A stretch of DNA of 64,000 bases from Isoptericola sp044389085 (GCF_044389085.1 NZ_JBIRXP010000002.1:372001-436000); one strand, 5' to 3'. Shown: positions 23,090 through 32,843, numbered from the stretch's first letter. The notes: generated by a model not told the origin, from the letters alone. Made by a program: numbers and translations.

Positions 23090-24982
23090 ATGCCAGCCGC
23101 TGTGACTTCCGCGCTCACCAGGGCGCGCAAGGCGGTATGGCACCTGCGGCAGGGCGGATTGTCGCAGTTTCGCGCGTACATACGGCGTTCGCGGTCGACA
23201 AGTCGGCAGCCTGCGCTGCGTGCACGCGTTGCCGACGACCTTGTCGCTTACGATCCCTGGCCGCTGCCTCGCAGGGAGCCTGCCCGCACGATTCGCGCCG
23301 GCGTGATCCTGGACGACTTCTCGTCCCTCGCGCTGGGGTACGAGTGGGAGCAGGTCCGCCTCACTCCCGACACCTGGCTCACCGAGCTCGGCGGTCTCGA
23401 CATCGTGTTCGTCGAGTCGGCATGGCGCGGGAATGACGGAGCGTGGCAGTTTCAGCTCACCGGTCCCTCTGCTCCGAGTCGTTCGTTGGTCGAACTCGTA
23501 GAGACCGCTCGCGAGCGGGGTATCCCGACGGTCTTCTGGAACAAGGAGGACCCGGTCCACTTCGAGGACTTCGTGGACACGGCGGCCCTGTTCGACCACG
23601 TCTACACGACCGACGTCGGGCGTCTCGACGCGTACCGCGAGCGGCTGGGCCACGACCGCGTCGGCGTCCTCGAGTTCGGTGCGCAGCCCGCGATCCACAA
23701 CCCGGTGCGCACGAACGGGGGCGGCCCGGGGCGCGACGTCGCGTTTGCCGGCACGTGGTTCGCGCACAAGTACCCGGAGCGTCGGGAGCAGGCGGAGATG
23801 CTGCTGGGCGGCGCGCTGGACGTGTCGCCGCGCATGGCCACCGGGCTGGAGATCTTCTCGCGGTTCCGCGGGCAGGGGGACCAGTACGAGTTCCCGGAGC
23901 CGTTCGCGTCGCGGGTCGTCGGCTCGCTCGACTACGCGCAGATGCTCACCGCGTACCGCGACTACAAGGCGTTCCTCAACGTGAACTCGGTGGTGGACTC
24001 GCCGAGCATGTGCGCGCGGCGGATCTTCGAGATCACGGCGTGCGGCACGCCGGTCGTGACGGCGCCCAGCGCCGCGACGGGGGAGTTCTTCCCGGCCGAC
24101 GAGGTGTTCGCCGTGACGACGCGCGCCGAGGCCGCGGACACGGTGCGCGCGCTCGTGCGGTCGCCCGAGCTGCGCGACCGCGCCGTCCACCTCGGGCAGC
24201 GGCGCATCTGGCGCGAGCACACCTACGGTTCGCGCGTGCAGCGGGTGCTGCACGACGTCGGCCTCGCGCCGTCGGCGGAGGTGCCGCGGCCGAGGGTCAC
24301 CGCGCTCGTGTCCACGAACCGCCCGCACCGGCTCGACGACGTGCTGCGCACGGTCGGTGCGCAGGCCGGTGTGCAGGTGCAGCTCGCGCTGCTCACGCAC
24401 GGCTTCGAGGTGGACGAGGCCGACCTGCGCGTGCGCGCCAAGGACGCCGGCGTCGAGGACCTGGTGCTGCTGCACGAGGGCACCGACGTGCCGCTGGGCG
24501 GCTGCCTGAACCTGTTGCTCGACGCCGCGGACGGGGATGTCGTCGCCAAGCTGGACGACGACGACCTGTACGGCCCGCAGTACCTCTCCGACCAGCTGTA
24601 CGCGATGGCCTACAGCGGTGCCGACGTCGTGGGCAAGCAGGCGCACTACATGTACCTCGAGGGCCACGACGCAACTGTGCTGCGGTTCGCGGAGCGGGAG
24701 CACCGGTTCACCGACTTCGTCATGGGGCCGACGATCGTCGCACGCCGGGACACCGCTGCCGCGGTCCGGTTCGCCGAACGGGCGCGAGGTGAGGACACGG
24801 CGTTCCTGCGGGGCGCGGTGGACGCCGGGGCGCGGATCTATTCGGCCGACCGTTTCGGCTTCGTCCAGGTGCGGGCGGGCGCGGGCGAGGGGTCGCACAC
24901 CTGGCGGATCACCGACGCCGAGGTGCTGGCGACCGGCGAGGTGCAGTTCTACGGGCGTGCTGAGCAGCACGTCTTCCTGTGA
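23090..24982 (+). CDS. Two-domain glycosyltransferase (GT-B-like plus GT2)
   Basis: 630-residue protein joining two glycosyltransferase modules. Residues about 60-390 resemble CgeB/Glyco_trans_1_2 proteins (FWNKEDPVHFEDF, FAGTWFAHKYPERR, SPSMCARRIFEITACGTPV). Residues about 400-630 form a GT-A/GT2 domain with VTALVSTNRPHRLDDVLRTV and the metal site LDDDDLYGP (488-496). The donor is unknown. The ATG at 23090 is chosen over in-frame upstream codons because it follows a GAGG ribosome site and matches the onset of conserved sequence. It is the first gene of an operon with tight overlaps that continues into the UDP-ManNAc dehydrogenase. Confidence 0.85.
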   Translation: MPAAVTSALTRARKAVWHLRQGGLSQFRAYIRRSRSTSRQPALRARVADDLVAYDPWPLPRREPARTIRAGVILDDFSSLALGYEWEQVRLTPDTWLTELGGLDIVFVESAWRGNDGAWQFQLTGPSAPSRSLVELVETARERGIPTVFWNKEDPVHFEDFVDTAALFDHVYTTDVGRLDAYRERLGHDRVGVLEFGAQPAIHNPVRTNGGGPGRDVAFAGTWFAHKYPERREQAEMLLGGALDVSPRMATGLEIFSRFRGQGDQYEFPEPFASRVVGSLDYAQMLTAYRDYKAFLNVNSVVDSPSMCARRIFEITACGTPVVTAPSAATGEFFPADEVFAVTTRAEAADTVRALVRSPELRDRAVHLGQRRIWREHTYGSRVQRVLHDVGLAPSAEVPRPRVTALVSTNRPHRLDDVLRTVGAQAGVQVQLALLTHGFEVDEADLRVRAKDAGVEDLVLLHEGTDVPLGGCLNLLLDAADGDVVAKLDDDDLYGPQYLSDQLYAMAYSGADVVGKQAHYMYLEGHDATVLRFAEREHRFTDFVMGPTIVARRDTAAAVRFAERARGEDTAFLRGAVDAGARIYSADRFGFVQVRAGAGEGSHTWRITDAEVLATGEVQFYGRAEQHVFL

Positions 24983-24996
24983 TCAAGGGGGTGCAC

Positions 24997-26289
24997 GTGC
25001 GGATCGGAACCGTCGGGGTGATCGGGCTTGGCTACATCGGCCTCCCCACCGCCGCAGTCCTGGCGGCCAAGGGGGTCAAGGTCGTGGGGGTCGACGTGAA
25101 CCCCTCGACCGTCGAGGCGATCAACCGGGGCGACGTCCCGTTCGTCGAGCCGGACCTGGCAGCGTACGTGTCGGGGGCGGTGCAGCACGGCATGCTGCGG
25201 GCGTCTGCTGCGCCGGAGCCGGCGGACGCGTTCATCGTCGCCGTCCCCACACCCTTCCGGGGCGACCACGAACCCGACGAGTCGTTCATCGAGGCAGCCG
25301 CGGCCGCGGTCGCGCCGGTGCTCAACGGCGGCGAGCTCGTCATCCTCGAGTCCACCTCGCCGCCCGGCGCCACCCGCCGGATGGCGGAGGCGATCCTCGC
25401 AGCGCGTCCCGACCTCAGCCTCGACGGCTCGGGCGGCCGCCCGCGGATCCATGTCGCGCACTGCCCGGAGCGCGTGCTGCCCGGCCGCGTGATGATCGAG
25501 CTCGTCACCAACGACCGCATCGTCGGCGGCCTCACACCCGAGGCCGCGACGAGGGCGAAGGACCTGTACGCCGTTTTCTGCCAGGGCGAGATCCTGCTCA
25601 CCGACGCAGTGACCGCCGAGATGGCGAAGCTGGTCGAGAACTCGTTCCGCGACGTCAACATCGCCTTCGCCAACGAGCTCTCCCTCATCGCCGACAAGCT
25701 CGACATCGACGTCTGGGAGCTGATCCGCCTGGCGAACCATCACCCGCGCGTCAACATCCTGCAGCCCGGCCCCGGGGTGGGCGGGCACTGCATCGCGGTG
25801 GACCCGTGGTTCATCGTGGACGCTGACCCTGACCACGCGCGCCTCATCCGGACGGCGCGCGAGGTGAACGACGACAAGCCGCGCTGGGTCGTCGATCAGG
25901 TGGTGGCCGCGGTGCGGCAGGCCGGAGCGAGGAGCGTGTCCCTGTTCGGCCTGGCATTCAAGCCGAACATCGACGACCTGCGCGAGTCTCCTGCCCGGCA
26001 GATCGTGGCAGCGGTGGCCGACCGGCTGCCTGATGTGCACGTCCTGGTGGCCGAGCCGCACGTGGACGAGCTGCCCCCCGAGCTGGCCAACAGGCGGAAC
26101 GTCACGTTGGTGACCACGGATGCCGCGGCCCACAAGGGCGACGTCCTCGTCGATCTCGTCGCTCACGGTGTCTTCCGCGAGTACCGGGACCAGGGCAGTA
26201 CCCAGGCGACTGCGAACAAGGTGGTGCTGGACTTCACCGGGGCTGGTGCGGCGACCGCCGAACGACGACCGATCACTCTCACCGCATGA
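24997..26289 (+). CDS. wecC: UDP-N-acetyl-D-mannosamine dehydrogenase (WecC-like)
   Basis: 430-residue NAD-dependent enzyme oxidising UDP-ManNAc (or a related UDP-HexNAc) to the uronic acid. N-terminal Rossmann motif VGVIGLGYIGLPTAAVLA; catalytic Cys265 in GPGVGGHCIAVDPWF, the HC-I-AVDPWF form typical of WecC rather than UDP-glucose dehydrogenase; central helix with MAKLVENSFRDVNIAFANE. I prefer the GTG at 24997, which has AAGGGGG 5 nt upstream. The GTG at 24979 overlaps the previous stop (GTGA) and is the alternative. It works with the 2-epimerase encoded at 32840-33997. Confidence 0.92.
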   Translation: MRIGTVGVIGLGYIGLPTAAVLAAKGVKVVGVDVNPSTVEAINRGDVPFVEPDLAAYVSGAVQHGMLRASAAPEPADAFIVAVPTPFRGDHEPDESFIEAAAAAVAPVLNGGELVILESTSPPGATRRMAEAILAARPDLSLDGSGGRPRIHVAHCPERVLPGRVMIELVTNDRIVGGLTPEAATRAKDLYAVFCQGEILLTDAVTAEMAKLVENSFRDVNIAFANELSLIADKLDIDVWELIRLANHHPRVNILQPGPGVGGHCIAVDPWFIVDADPDHARLIRTAREVNDDKPRWVVDQVVAAVRQAGARSVSLFGLAFKPNIDDLRESPARQIVAAVADRLPDVHVLVAEPHVDELPPELANRRNVTLVTTDAAAHKGDVLVDLVAHGVFREYRDQGSTQATANKVVLDFTGAGAATAERRPITLTA

Positions 26290-26305
26290 CATGGCAAGGA
26301 CTGGA

Positions 26306-28330
26306 ATGACAGACGCCCGCCCCACCCTCCTCACCGTCGTCATCGAGTCCGACGGACCCGTCGACCGCGAGTCGGAGACCTACCGCCGGATCGTCGCGGC
26401 GCGCCTCCGCTACGAGAAGTATTTCGCTGTCGAGGTCCTCGAACGCCCATTGACGACGGCGGAGGTCGCGGACCTGTGCGCGCGGCTGGACACCACGTAT
26501 GTCGTGTTCGTACGGGAGTCGCACCATGTCCCCAGCGCCTATGTGCCGACCTTGGTCGAACACCTGCGCAAGCGCAATGTCTACCTCGCCGAGCCTCGGA
26601 TCTTCACGGGTCCGATCCCGCGGGACGTGACGACGGTCAAGACCGACGACACCGCCGTCTACGGCAGGGACGCAGACATCTACGGTGTCGTCTTCCACAC
26701 CCGCCGCCTGGTCGATCTTCTGGATGCCGCGGGCGACGTCGACCGTACAGCCCTGTACATCGCGTACCGCCTCTACTGGTCGATCGCGAAGATCGCCCCG
26801 CTCTCGGTCGGCTACTCGGTCGCGTCCGACACGAAGGCGGTCAGTGGCGTGTGCCCCGGCCCAGGTCTTTCACGACTCGTTCCGCTGATCCCCTCGGCGT
26901 CGCGAGAGCTGCGCCTGTACCTGCTTCGCTATCTGGTCCTGTTCCTGCGCGGCACTCGGGTGTACAAGGAGACCGACGTCGGCCTGGACCACCTGCGTGA
27001 CCTGATCCGTGAATACGACCTGATCCGGCTCGTCGAGGTCGCCGCGGCAAGAGAGCCGCTCGAGGCGGCCGCGATCCGGTGGCTGGACGACCCCTCGGCC
27101 GACCGTCATCTGTACAAGCAGCTCACGGGCCGAGACGCTTACCTCGAGTTCCGGCTCGGAGAGCTCGACGACGAGCACGTCCCGTTGTATCGCCTGCGAC
27201 TCGGCGAGGACAGCGTCTCGATCGGGAAGTCCTATCGACCGGTGACTGAACGGGCAGGCTACGAAGACCCCGGCACCTACGACTTCTACAGCCGTCCGAT
27301 CGGTCCGGGGTCGACGATCCTCTTCTTCGACCGGCCCGGGCAGGCGGACGACAACGCCGAGCACCTCTACGCCTACTTCACCGCGAAGCATCCCGAGTAC
27401 CGCAACGTGTACTTCGCGCTCGGGCGCAAGTCGAGAGACTGGGAGCGCCTCGAGAGGCGTGGGTTCAACCTGGTCCCGATCTTCACCCCGGAGTTCTACG
27501 AACTCTTTCTCCTCTCCGACCTCGTCGTCTCGTCCCAGATATACAACCTGCAGTACCGCGGGAAGACGTTGGCGAACTCGCGATTCGTTTACCTCCAGCA
27601 CGGCGTGCAGCTCAACGACATGACCGACTGGGTGGTCGCGAAGCACTTTGATGTGTTCGTCGCCACCGGTGAGATCGAGGCCGACTATCTCCGGTCGGTG
27701 GCTCCCTTCGAGACGCTGAATTCGGGCCTCCCACGGCTGGAGTCCCTCGCACGCGTGCCCTCTGAGGCTCGTCATCTGCTGTTCATGCCGACCTGGCGGT
27801 TCAACCTTCACCAGGTGTCGACGGAAAGCTTCAAGCAGTCGAGCTACTACCGGGCGGTCGACGCCATCCTCACAGATCGCAGGCTGCTCGACTTCCTCGA
27901 GCGCACGGGGCGCCACCTGCACGTCAAGCTGCATCCGAACGTGGAGAAGCGGGCATCGGCGTTCCATTTCTCCGACCGGGTGGTGCGGACAGGCCTGAGC
28001 TACCGCGAGGCGATCTCCACGGCGGAGATGGTCTTCACCGACTACAGCTCGGCGGTCATCGACGCGTCGTTCATCGGCACCCCAATCGCGTACTACCAGT
28101 GGGATGCCGAGGGCTTCTTCGCCGACCAGCCGTACGAGAGCCGTCTGGACTACCGGAGCGAAGGATTGGGGCCCGTCTTCTACGGGCACGAGGAGCTCGT
28201 CGACCACGTGGTGACGGAGCGCTTCACCGTGCCCGACGACGAGACGGAGCGCCGCAAGGCGCGGTTCTTCGAGGGCGTCGATCCTGCACGGATCAACGAG
28301 ACCATCGTGGAAAGGATGCTGAGCCTGTGA
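26306..28330 (+). CDS. CDP-glycerol glycerophosphotransferase (TagF/TarF-like)
   Basis: 674-residue membrane-associated transferase that would add glycerol-phosphate (or ribitol-phosphate) to a glycan. The C-terminal Glyphos_transf domain (about 340-670) contains RFVYLQHGVQLNDM, HLHVKLHPN and VFTDYSSAVIDASF, with the usual catalytic His residues. The N-terminal 330 residues are family-specific, without a GT2 module. The ATG at 26306 is preceded by AAGGA. The next gene starts within the stop (TGATG). No CDP-glycerol synthase (TagD) is in the window. GC content is visibly lower than in the backbone genes. Confidence 0.88.
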   Translation: MTDARPTLLTVVIESDGPVDRESETYRRIVAARLRYEKYFAVEVLERPLTTAEVADLCARLDTTYVVFVRESHHVPSAYVPTLVEHLRKRNVYLAEPRIFTGPIPRDVTTVKTDDTAVYGRDADIYGVVFHTRRLVDLLDAAGDVDRTALYIAYRLYWSIAKIAPLSVGYSVASDTKAVSGVCPGPGLSRLVPLIPSASRELRLYLLRYLVLFLRGTRVYKETDVGLDHLRDLIREYDLIRLVEVAAAREPLEAAAIRWLDDPSADRHLYKQLTGRDAYLEFRLGELDDEHVPLYRLRLGEDSVSIGKSYRPVTERAGYEDPGTYDFYSRPIGPGSTILFFDRPGQADDNAEHLYAYFTAKHPEYRNVYFALGRKSRDWERLERRGFNLVPIFTPEFYELFLLSDLVVSSQIYNLQYRGKTLANSRFVYLQHGVQLNDMTDWVVAKHFDVFVATGEIEADYLRSVAPFETLNSGLPRLESLARVPSEARHLLFMPTWRFNLHQVSTESFKQSSYYRAVDAILTDRRLLDFLERTGRHLHVKLHPNVEKRASAFHFSDRVVRTGLSYREAISTAEMVFTDYSSAVIDASFIGTPIAYYQWDAEGFFADQPYESRLDYRSEGLGPVFYGHEELVDHVVTERFTVPDDETERRKARFFEGVDPARINETIVERMLSL

Positions 28331-30201
28331 TGGGGAAGCCTGACATCAGGGCGTCGTCGCTTCGTGCACGCGCGGCTTCGCTCGCCTACACCGCTCCGGT
28401 GCGGAGCGTCGTCCGCAAGGTGATGTTCTCTCCGGCGTGGACGCCGGTACGGCGTGTCGTGGAGTCGAAGGGGCTCGAAGGGGCGGCCCGGCGGCTCATG
28501 TCGGAGCAGCTTCCGGCGGGTATGTACTTCGCAAAGCTCACCATTCACGACTGGCAGAACTACCGCGGCCGGTCGTTTCGCCTGCTGCATGGCTCGACCG
28601 TGGCCTACGGCAACGAGATCGAGCCCCCGGCACGTGGGTCGGCCCTCGAATACCGCAACATCGTCGTCTCGTCGAAGGATCCAAAGGACTTCCACCTCGA
28701 CATCGAGGCACCCTTCAGCCTGAAGATCGGGCACGGCGCGTTCACGACCCCGCAGCAGGTTGCGTACGACGAGCGGTACGGCGTCGAGCAGCATGGCGAC
28801 GTCTTCTACTCCGTGCGCGGCAACACCACGAACCCATCCAAGCTCTTGATCACCTTTCCGGGGTTCGGTCCGTCGACGTCGAGGATCTCGTACGCGGTCT
28901 CCTACCTGAAGGACCTCGACGAAGAAGACCTGGCGAACACCCTGATGGTGTCTTTCCAGGACCGATACCTGGTGTCTGGCTCGTACATGCTCGTCGACAA
29001 TGGGGGTAGGCCACTCTACGAGCGCGTCCATCGGGTGATCGAGGACTTGGTGCGGCGACACGGGATCGCGCCGCACGACGTAATGTTCTTCGGGGCTTCC
29101 AAGGGGGGCAGCATCGCAATCAGCTACGCCCGCGAGTTCCCCCAGGCACACCTGCTGCTGGCCGTCCCGCAGATGAACTTGCCGTACTACTTCAACAAGC
29201 CATTCTTCAAGGACAGCCTGTTTCGGCACCCTGCGTTCCGGGAAGCGGAGCAGCCGCAGGACCTGCTGCGTCGCTACTTCGCCGAGGGGCGGAAGGTCGA
29301 TTACTTCTACACGAACGACGACGAGCTGAGCAATCACTCGCTCATCGAGCTCGTTCAGGACGTGGAGAACCTCACGAAGTACCGGGTGGGCGGGGTACAT
29401 GGCGCGGTGGCCAAGGCTGCGCTGCCCGCGATCCTGGGTGTGATGCGCCGGTTCATCGCCCCGCGCTCCGAGCACCCGCTCGGATGCGACGTGGTGCGCA
29501 CGTTCGTCGAGGAGGACTCCGTCCGGCTCCAGCTGCGGCTGGATGAGTCGAGCGAGAACCTGCCGTCGACGGCGAACTGCTTCGTCGAAGGCAGCTTGGG
29601 CAGAACCCGCTTCCTGCAGATGGTGGCGGACCACAAGTACTCGTTCGTCAAGTTCATGGACGAGTCGCAGCGCCTCTACCCGGCCTTCGACCGGCTGGTC
29701 GACATCGACCGGGTCACGGTGCTGGACTCGTCCGGCGACAGGTACAGCGGCCTTCTGCCTGAGAAGATCGTGGCGGACGGGGTGGAGCCTGCGGATCTGG
29801 AGCTCACGACGGCGCCGCTCACGCTGGAGACGTCCGCCGTGCGGAACTACGCATTGCTCGACGACAGGCGGCTCGGACGCTTCCGGTACCGCAGCGCAGA
29901 GTTCGATCCGAAGGGCGACACTCTCGAGGTGCGGGTGGCGGGCCATCGGGGCGCTGACCTGGCTGACGACTCGTCGATCTTGGCCGGCGGAGATCGGGTC
30001 CGGTACGTCGTACGCGTCGCGCAGCAGGGCTCCGAGCCACTTGTCCACCTGTTCGCCCTTCGGCTGGTGGTCGCTGCCGGTGTGCCGCGCCTGCGGGTCG
30101 TGGTCGAAGAAGGCCCCGACCAGCAGGAGACGCTGGAAGCACTCCAGGGGATCGGCTGGGACGACGTCGAGATTGAGCCCGAGGCACTCTGGCGCCCATG
30201 A
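28330..30201 (+). CDS. Alpha/beta-hydrolase-like capsule protein (XcbB/CpsF- or Asp2-like)
   Basis: 623-residue protein of uncertain function in the glycopolymer operon. Residues about 170-370 look like an alpha/beta hydrolase. The nucleophile elbow is FFGASKGGS (Ser257), with Asp330/331 (YTNDDE) and His357 (GGVHGAV) in the right order for a triad. LLITFPGFGPS would hold the oxyanion region. The N-terminal 165 residues and C-terminal 240 residues have no clear homology to me. Similar domain order occurs in XcbB/CpsF-type capsule proteins and in Asp2, which acetylates glycoproteins. An acyltransfer or esterase role on the glycan is inference. It overlaps the upstream stop by one base (GTG at 28327 is also possible). 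Confidence 0.6.
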   Translation: MGKPDIRASSLRARAASLAYTAPVRSVVRKVMFSPAWTPVRRVVESKGLEGAARRLMSEQLPAGMYFAKLTIHDWQNYRGRSFRLLHGSTVAYGNEIEPPARGSALEYRNIVVSSKDPKDFHLDIEAPFSLKIGHGAFTTPQQVAYDERYGVEQHGDVFYSVRGNTTNPSKLLITFPGFGPSTSRISYAVSYLKDLDEEDLANTLMVSFQDRYLVSGSYMLVDNGGRPLYERVHRVIEDLVRRHGIAPHDVMFFGASKGGSIAISYAREFPQAHLLLAVPQMNLPYYFNKPFFKDSLFRHPAFREAEQPQDLLRRYFAEGRKVDYFYTNDDELSNHSLIELVQDVENLTKYRVGGVHGAVAKAALPAILGVMRRFIAPRSEHPLGCDVVRTFVEEDSVRLQLRLDESSENLPSTANCFVEGSLGRTRFLQMVADHKYSFVKFMDESQRLYPAFDRLVDIDRVTVLDSSGDRYSGLLPEKIVADGVEPADLELTTAPLTLETSAVRNYALLDDRRLGRFRYRSAEFDPKGDTLEVRVAGHRGADLADDSSILAGGDRVRYVVRVAQQGSEPLVHLFALRLVVAAGVPRLRVVVEEGPDQQETLEALQGIGWDDVEIEPEALWRP

Positions 30202-30305
30202 GCGAGACAACTGTCAAGGACGAAATAGGCCCTAATACGCTGCATGTGACCTGCCCGGAACTCCGGCCTCAGGTCGACGACGTCGGCGTTCAAGGGGGAA
30301 CCGTC

Positions 30306-31133
30306 ATGGCAGGTGCGCGACAGGTCGTCAAGAGCTACGACGACGTGCCGAAGATCCGGCACAACGACGTCCATCTGAATCCCGGGTCCGGCGGCGAATT
30401 TGTGTCGTCGTCGATCGAGTTCACCGGTACCGGGAACGTGCTCGTCATCGAGGACGGGGCCCGCCTCCGCAATACTCGCTTGCGTTTCCTCGGGAACGAC
30501 TCGGTGATCTACCTCCGGCGCTCGACGCGCTACATCGAGATCGTCGCGTCTCTCTTCCACGAGTCGGTCCTCTACCTCGGCCCTGGCAGTTCGTTCACCT
30601 CGGCGGCCCGAATCGTCCCGTCCGAACGCCGTCACGTCATCATCGGGTCAGACGCAATGTTCGCTTCGCGTGTCGCGTTCCGTACGGCCGACCCGCATCT
30701 CGTCTACTCGGCGCATGACCACCGGCGCGTCAACGACAGCCGGTCGGTGTGGGTGGGCGATCACGTGTGGCTGGGCGAGGACTCGCTGTTCCTCAAGGGA
30801 GCCCGCGTGGGGTCGGGGAGCATCCTGGGCGCCCGGGCGGTGGTCACGAGATCGGTGCCGTCCAACGCGTCCGCCGGTGGTGTCCCTGCCAGGGTGATCG
30901 GCAAGGATGTCTTCTGGACCCGACCTTCGGTGCACGGCTGGACCCAGGAGCAGTCCGACCGCGCGGCGTCGTACCCCGGGGACGAGCACATCTTCTCGGT
31001 GGACGGCGACACGGTCGACCTGGAAGAGCTCGAGAAAAGACTCGATCAGACGGCGACCGGCGCGGAACGGGCACAGTGGTGCGAGCAGCTCGATGCTTTG
31101 AAGGCAAAGAACCGGTTCACCATCGCGCATTGA
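30306..31133 (+). CDS. Left-handed beta-helix acyltransferase
   Basis: About 275-residue acetyltransferase-like protein with hexapeptide repeats. The C-terminal repeats are clear (VWVGDHVWLGEDSLFLKGARVGSGSILGARAVV, about 140-185, followed by the typical SNASAGGVPARVIGKD). The N-terminal coils are longer and less regular (GTGNVLVIEDGARLRNTRL). It would add an acetyl or other acyl group to a sugar. The ATG at 30306 has AAGGGGG 7 nt upstream. An in-frame ATG at 30198 overlaps the previous stop (ATGA) but lacks a ribosome site, and codon use between the two is poor. It is the last gene of the plus-strand operon, convergent with the sulfotransferase gene. Confidence 0.75.
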   Translation: MAGARQVVKSYDDVPKIRHNDVHLNPGSGGEFVSSSIEFTGTGNVLVIEDGARLRNTRLRFLGNDSVIYLRRSTRYIEIVASLFHESVLYLGPGSSFTSAARIVPSERRHVIIGSDAMFASRVAFRTADPHLVYSAHDHRRVNDSRSVWVGDHVWLGEDSLFLKGARVGSGSILGARAVVTRSVPSNASAGGVPARVIGKDVFWTRPSVHGWTQEQSDRAASYPGDEHIFSVDGDTVDLEELEKRLDQTATGAERAQWCEQLDALKAKNRFTIAH

Positions 31134-31175
31134 GGACGGGCGGACGGTCTCCGTCCCGGAGGTCGCGGCCCAGTC

Positions 31176-32843
31176 TCAGCGCTTGGGGTCGGCCGCGGCG
31201 TGGGCCAGCAGGTCGACGTCTGTCCACCCGGGCAGATCGCGGCCGGTGAGCTCCCGCACGAAGTCGATGTCGGAACGGTAAAGCTCGACCAGTACTCGGA
31301 TCTCTGCCACAGAGAGTGGGCTCGCCGCCCGCATCGCGACCGCGGTCGCGTTCCGGTTGACGGGTGTGGTGAGGGCTTTGTCGCTCGCGCCAGGCGGCGG
31401 GGCAGGTGCCCCGATCGCGTCGAGAGCGCGCGCGAGGAACGTGCGGGGCGCGGACACGAGATCGTCGTGGAGGAGGACGTGGAGCCGGTCGGCCCCGACC
31501 GTGCTCGCCCAATGCCGATAGTGCCGTTGGTAGGCACCGATGCCGAGGATGCCGCGGGTGGTCGCGGCCTCGAAGATCGAAGTCCCGGCGGCGACCTTTC
31601 CGAGGACGACGGCGTGCCAGTAGGCCGAGATTGCGCGCGACACGGGGTCGCGGAGGGACACGAGCAGCGGCGCATCCCCGGGGAGATAGTCGCGCACGAT
31701 AGCGGCGGCGTCTTCGCGGCGAGGATCGAACCGGTCGCCCTCGCTCGTCCAGAAGTAGAGGAACGACCGCTGCCCACGCCACCGATGGGGGCCGGCATCC
31801 GCGAACAACTTGAGGTAAGCCGCCCGGGTCTTCGGGTTCTCGATGCGCTTGCGCCCGGACAACACAGGCCCCTGCGACATTGGGGCCATGAAGATGTCGG
31901 GCTGCGCACCCAGGTGCTGCTCGAGCCAGGTGCTGCCCGCGCGCTGGGCCCCCAGCACCAGGAAGTTGGGCCCGCCCTCGAGCTTCTGGGGGCGGGAGCT
32001 GCCAGCGGCGCGACGCGCCGGCGCGTCGGTCGTCGATGCGGAGGTCTGCGCGCTCTGTCGCTGCACGCTGCCGGTCGGCTGGGCCGTGGCCGCCGGCCGC
32101 CACACCGGGCGCCCGGGAGAGCCGGTGAGCTCCTTGACCACGCGGAGGTACACGTCCTCGGCGTAATGGAAGGGTGCTTCTCCCCAGGGGTGGTCGGGGC
32201 TGGACACGACCTCTTCTGGACGGAGCGAGATCACCTCGGCCTCGAGCGCCTGGGCGGCGACCTGTGCGTACGCGCGAAAGACGGGGTTCGCCTCGGCAGC
32301 GGTGACGCCGAAACTGTCCGGGGTCGCGATGCCGGTCTCGGAGCGCTCCGCCCACGGGAGGTCGATCAGCACGACGGCGGCGCGCGGCATGTGATGCCGG
32401 ATGAGCTCGCCCACGGCGGCGATCCCCTGCGACCAGTACTGGAAGTGCTGATCGCTGCCGAAGGGCAGGTGCTGGGATCCTGCAGGCAGGTGCTGCTCCG
32501 CGCCGGACTGGACAAGCTCGGTCGACCGCGTGACGACAGAGCCGTCGGGGAGCACGTAGGCACCGAGGCGCTCGTCGACCAGGTCGACGAGGACGAGGTC
32601 GGTCTGGGGCGCGGCCTCGGGGATCTGGGTCTGCAGGCTCGACGCGTAGTCGCCGGCGACCATGCGCTGCTGGAACGGCGACTCCATCGCGGGCGGCTCG
32701 ACCAGGCTGACGGGTCGCGTGTACGCGCTGAGCGCCGACTGCCGGGCGACGTACTGGACGAGCTCGAACTGCTCAGGGTCCAGGTGCTCAAACGTGTCGC
32801 GCGAGACGCACGAGCCGTAGATGAAGACGCGGTTCTTGCTCAT
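31176..32843 (-). CDS. DUF6270-sulfotransferase fusion protein
   Basis: 555-residue protein with two parts. The N-terminal DUF6270-like domain (about 1-240) starts FIYGSCVSRDTFE, where GSCVSRD (10-16) looks like an SGNH-type block I, and ends with a possible DxxH-like HYAEDVY. A Ser/Ala/Thr-rich linker (about 243-288) joins it to a PAPS-dependent sulfotransferase. The 5'-phosphosulfate loop is GAQRAGSTW (298-306) and the 3'-phosphate loop is SLRDPVSRAISAYWHAV (396-412). It could sulfate and also acylate or deacylate the glycan. The start overlaps the 2-epimerase stop by 4 nt, so the genes are co-transcribed. Confidence 0.8.
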   Translation of the reverse strand: MSKNRVFIYGSCVSRDTFEHLDPEQFELVQYVARQSALSAYTRPVSLVEPPAMESPFQQRMVAGDYASSLQTQIPEAAPQTDLVLVDLVDERLGAYVLPDGSVVTRSTELVQSGAEQHLPAGSQHLPFGSDQHFQYWSQGIAAVGELIRHHMPRAAVVLIDLPWAERSETGIATPDSFGVTAAEANPVFRAYAQVAAQALEAEVISLRPEEVVSSPDHPWGEAPFHYAEDVYLRVVKELTGSPGRPVWRPAATAQPTGSVQRQSAQTSASTTDAPARRAAGSSRPQKLEGGPNFLVLGAQRAGSTWLEQHLGAQPDIFMAPMSQGPVLSGRKRIENPKTRAAYLKLFADAGPHRWRGQRSFLYFWTSEGDRFDPRREDAAAIVRDYLPGDAPLLVSLRDPVSRAISAYWHAVVLGKVAAGTSIFEAATTRGILGIGAYQRHYRHWASTVGADRLHVLLHDDLVSAPRTFLARALDAIGAPAPPPGASDKALTTPVNRNATAVAMRAASPLSVAEIRVLVELYRSDIDFVRELTGRDLPGWTDVDLLAHAAADPKR

